From: Psychroserpens sp. NJDZ02
GTDB taxonomy: Bacteria > Bacteroidota > Bacteroidia > Flavobacteriales > Flavobacteriaceae
Assembly (NCBI RefSeq): GCF_004843725.1
Contig: NZ_CP039451.1
Location: forward strand, 1,300,501-1,364,500
Length of the DNA stretch: 64,000 nt
Reading direction: 5' to 3'
The notes below the pieces were generated by a model. That model made no database searches, was not told the DNA's origin, and saw only the letters and a program-made list of their open reading frames with translations. Position numbers and translations under genes: made by a program. Positions 63,209-64,000 of the stretch are shown here, in pieces. Position 1 is the stretch's first letter. Each line of letters begins with the position of its first letter.

Positions 63209-64000
63209 ATGTCAAAGTATACAGAGGACGACCTTAGAGAAGAATTAAAAACCAAAGAATATGAATATGGTTTTTTTACAGACATAGAATCTGAAACATT
63301 CCCTATTGGTCTAAACGAAGATATCGTTCGTGCTATTTCTATGAAAAAAGAAGAGCCAGAATGGATGACAGAATGGCGATTAGAAGCTTTCAAGGTTTGG
63401 AAAACTATGGAAGAACCAGAATGGGCCAATGTACGTTATACTAAACCAGATTTTCAAGCGATTGCTTACTACTCTGCTCCCGTAGCTGTAGACCCTAACA
63501 AAACATTAGACGATGTAGATCCAGATCTATTAGCGATGTATAAAAAATTAGGAATCTCTGTTGACGAGCAAAAGAAAATGAATAACGTCGCAATGGATAT
63601 TGTGGTCGATTCAGTGTCTGTTGCTACCACTTTCAAAAAAACATTAGCAGAAAAAGGGATTATTTTTATGCCTATTTCTGAAGCGATAAAAGAACACCCT
63701 GAATTAGTAAGAAAATATATCGGGACTATTGTTCCAACCACAGATAATTTTTATGCCGCTCTAAATTCAGCTGTATTTAGTGATGGTTCATTTTGTTATA
63801 TTCCTAAAGGTGTTAAATGCCCAATGGAATTATCAACCTATTTTAGAATCAATCAAGGTGGAACAGGTCAATTTGAGCGCACATTATTAGTTGCTGACGA
63901 AGGAAGCTATGTCTCTTACCTAGAAGGTTGTACCGCACCAAGTCGTGACGAAAACCAATTACACGCTGCAGTTGTAGAGCTTATTGCTTTAGATGATGCT
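63209..64000 (+). CDS. sufB: Fe-S cluster assembly scaffold SufB, 5' part
   Basis: The frame from ATG 63209 is open to the right window edge (264 codons, no stop). The N-terminus DDLREELKTKEYEYGFFTDI, then PEWMTEWRLEAFKVWKTMEE, ISVDEQKK and later FCYIPKGVKCPMELSTYFRI and VSYLEGCTAP follow the order of SufB, which with SufC and SufD assembles Fe-S clusters in the cytoplasm. The 3' part and the expected sufC/sufD/sufS genes lie outside. It begins 19 bases after the A-type carrier gene, so the two share a transcript. Confidence 0.96.
   Translation, partial: MSKYTEDDLREELKTKEYEYGFFTDIESETFPIGLNEDIVRAISMKKEEPEWMTEWRLEAFKVWKTMEEPEWANVRYTKPDFQAIAYYSAPVAVDPNKTLDDVDPDLLAMYKKLGISVDEQKKMNNVAMDIVVDSVSVATTFKKTLAEKGIIFMPISEAIKEHPELVRKYIGTIVPTTDNFYAALNSAVFSDGSFCYIPKGVKCPMELSTYFRINQGGTGQFERTLLVADEGSYVSYLEGCTAPSRDENQLHAAVVELIALDDA

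Overview
The window looks like a chromosome segment from a marine-type member of Flavobacteriaceae (Bacteroidota). It is AT-rich, carries promoters of the TAnnTTTG type, encodes many lipoproteins, has a giant adhesin ending in a type IX secretion (T9SS) type B sorting domain beside a PorP/SprF partner, and contains two proteins of the Bacteroidota type VI secretion (T6SS) world: a TssD/Hcp-like tube protein and a Tle1-like lipase. No rRNA or tRNA gene was recognised.

Layout. 0-6.8 kb is mostly ordinary chromosome: the end of an Xaa-Pro aminopeptidase, an aspartyl protease-like lipoprotein, a CoA-transferase divergent from an AraC regulator, and small lipoproteins. 6.8-31.8 kb is an accessory stretch in which every recognised intact gene reads on the plus strand. 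It is built of units of one to three genes: a cN-I type 5'-nucleotidase, a KAP P-loop ATPase, a GRDP-like protein with a Cys-tail partner, two serine hydrolases, an Ntn-type amidase, a MORN lipoprotein, a TssD-like/metzincin/lipoprotein module, and a DUF2931/Tle1-like module with an extra immunity-like copy. The units are separated by recurring spacers. One spacer type is a roughly 130 bp imperfect palindrome that resembles an integron attC site (three good copies, one decayed). Several spacers end in a short (A)CGTT-R core just before the next gene. A second type consists of at least nine 5'-truncated tails of one group II intron family, always on the minus strand and directly after plus-strand genes; some still encode the maturase C-terminus. 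A third type is a leader-like repeat present five times. Together this looks like a mobile-cassette array carrying candidate interbacterial-warfare and defence genes, although no integrase lies in the window.

31.8-43.7 kb is mostly minus strand: a protein of an unnamed family that recurs at 52 kb, a frameshifted pseudogene, the PorP/SprF-like protein, an adhesin of about 2,694 residues (two BspA-like LRR blocks plus about 13 fibronectin-III-like domains, many nearly identical at DNA level) and a SUKH-like protein. 44.0-54.6 kb is a second plus-strand run of lipoproteins, a TPR protein and small membrane proteins; traces of the same spacers at 44.5 and 46.0 kb suggest older cassettes.

54.6-64 kb returns to core metabolism: aspartokinase with a divergent ACT-like protein, BrnQ, a serine hydrolase, an alpha/beta hydrolase, ThiL, and the start of a suf operon (an A-type carrier, then SufB cut by the window end). 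Functions are assigned from motifs and family resemblance read by eye; no database search was possible.
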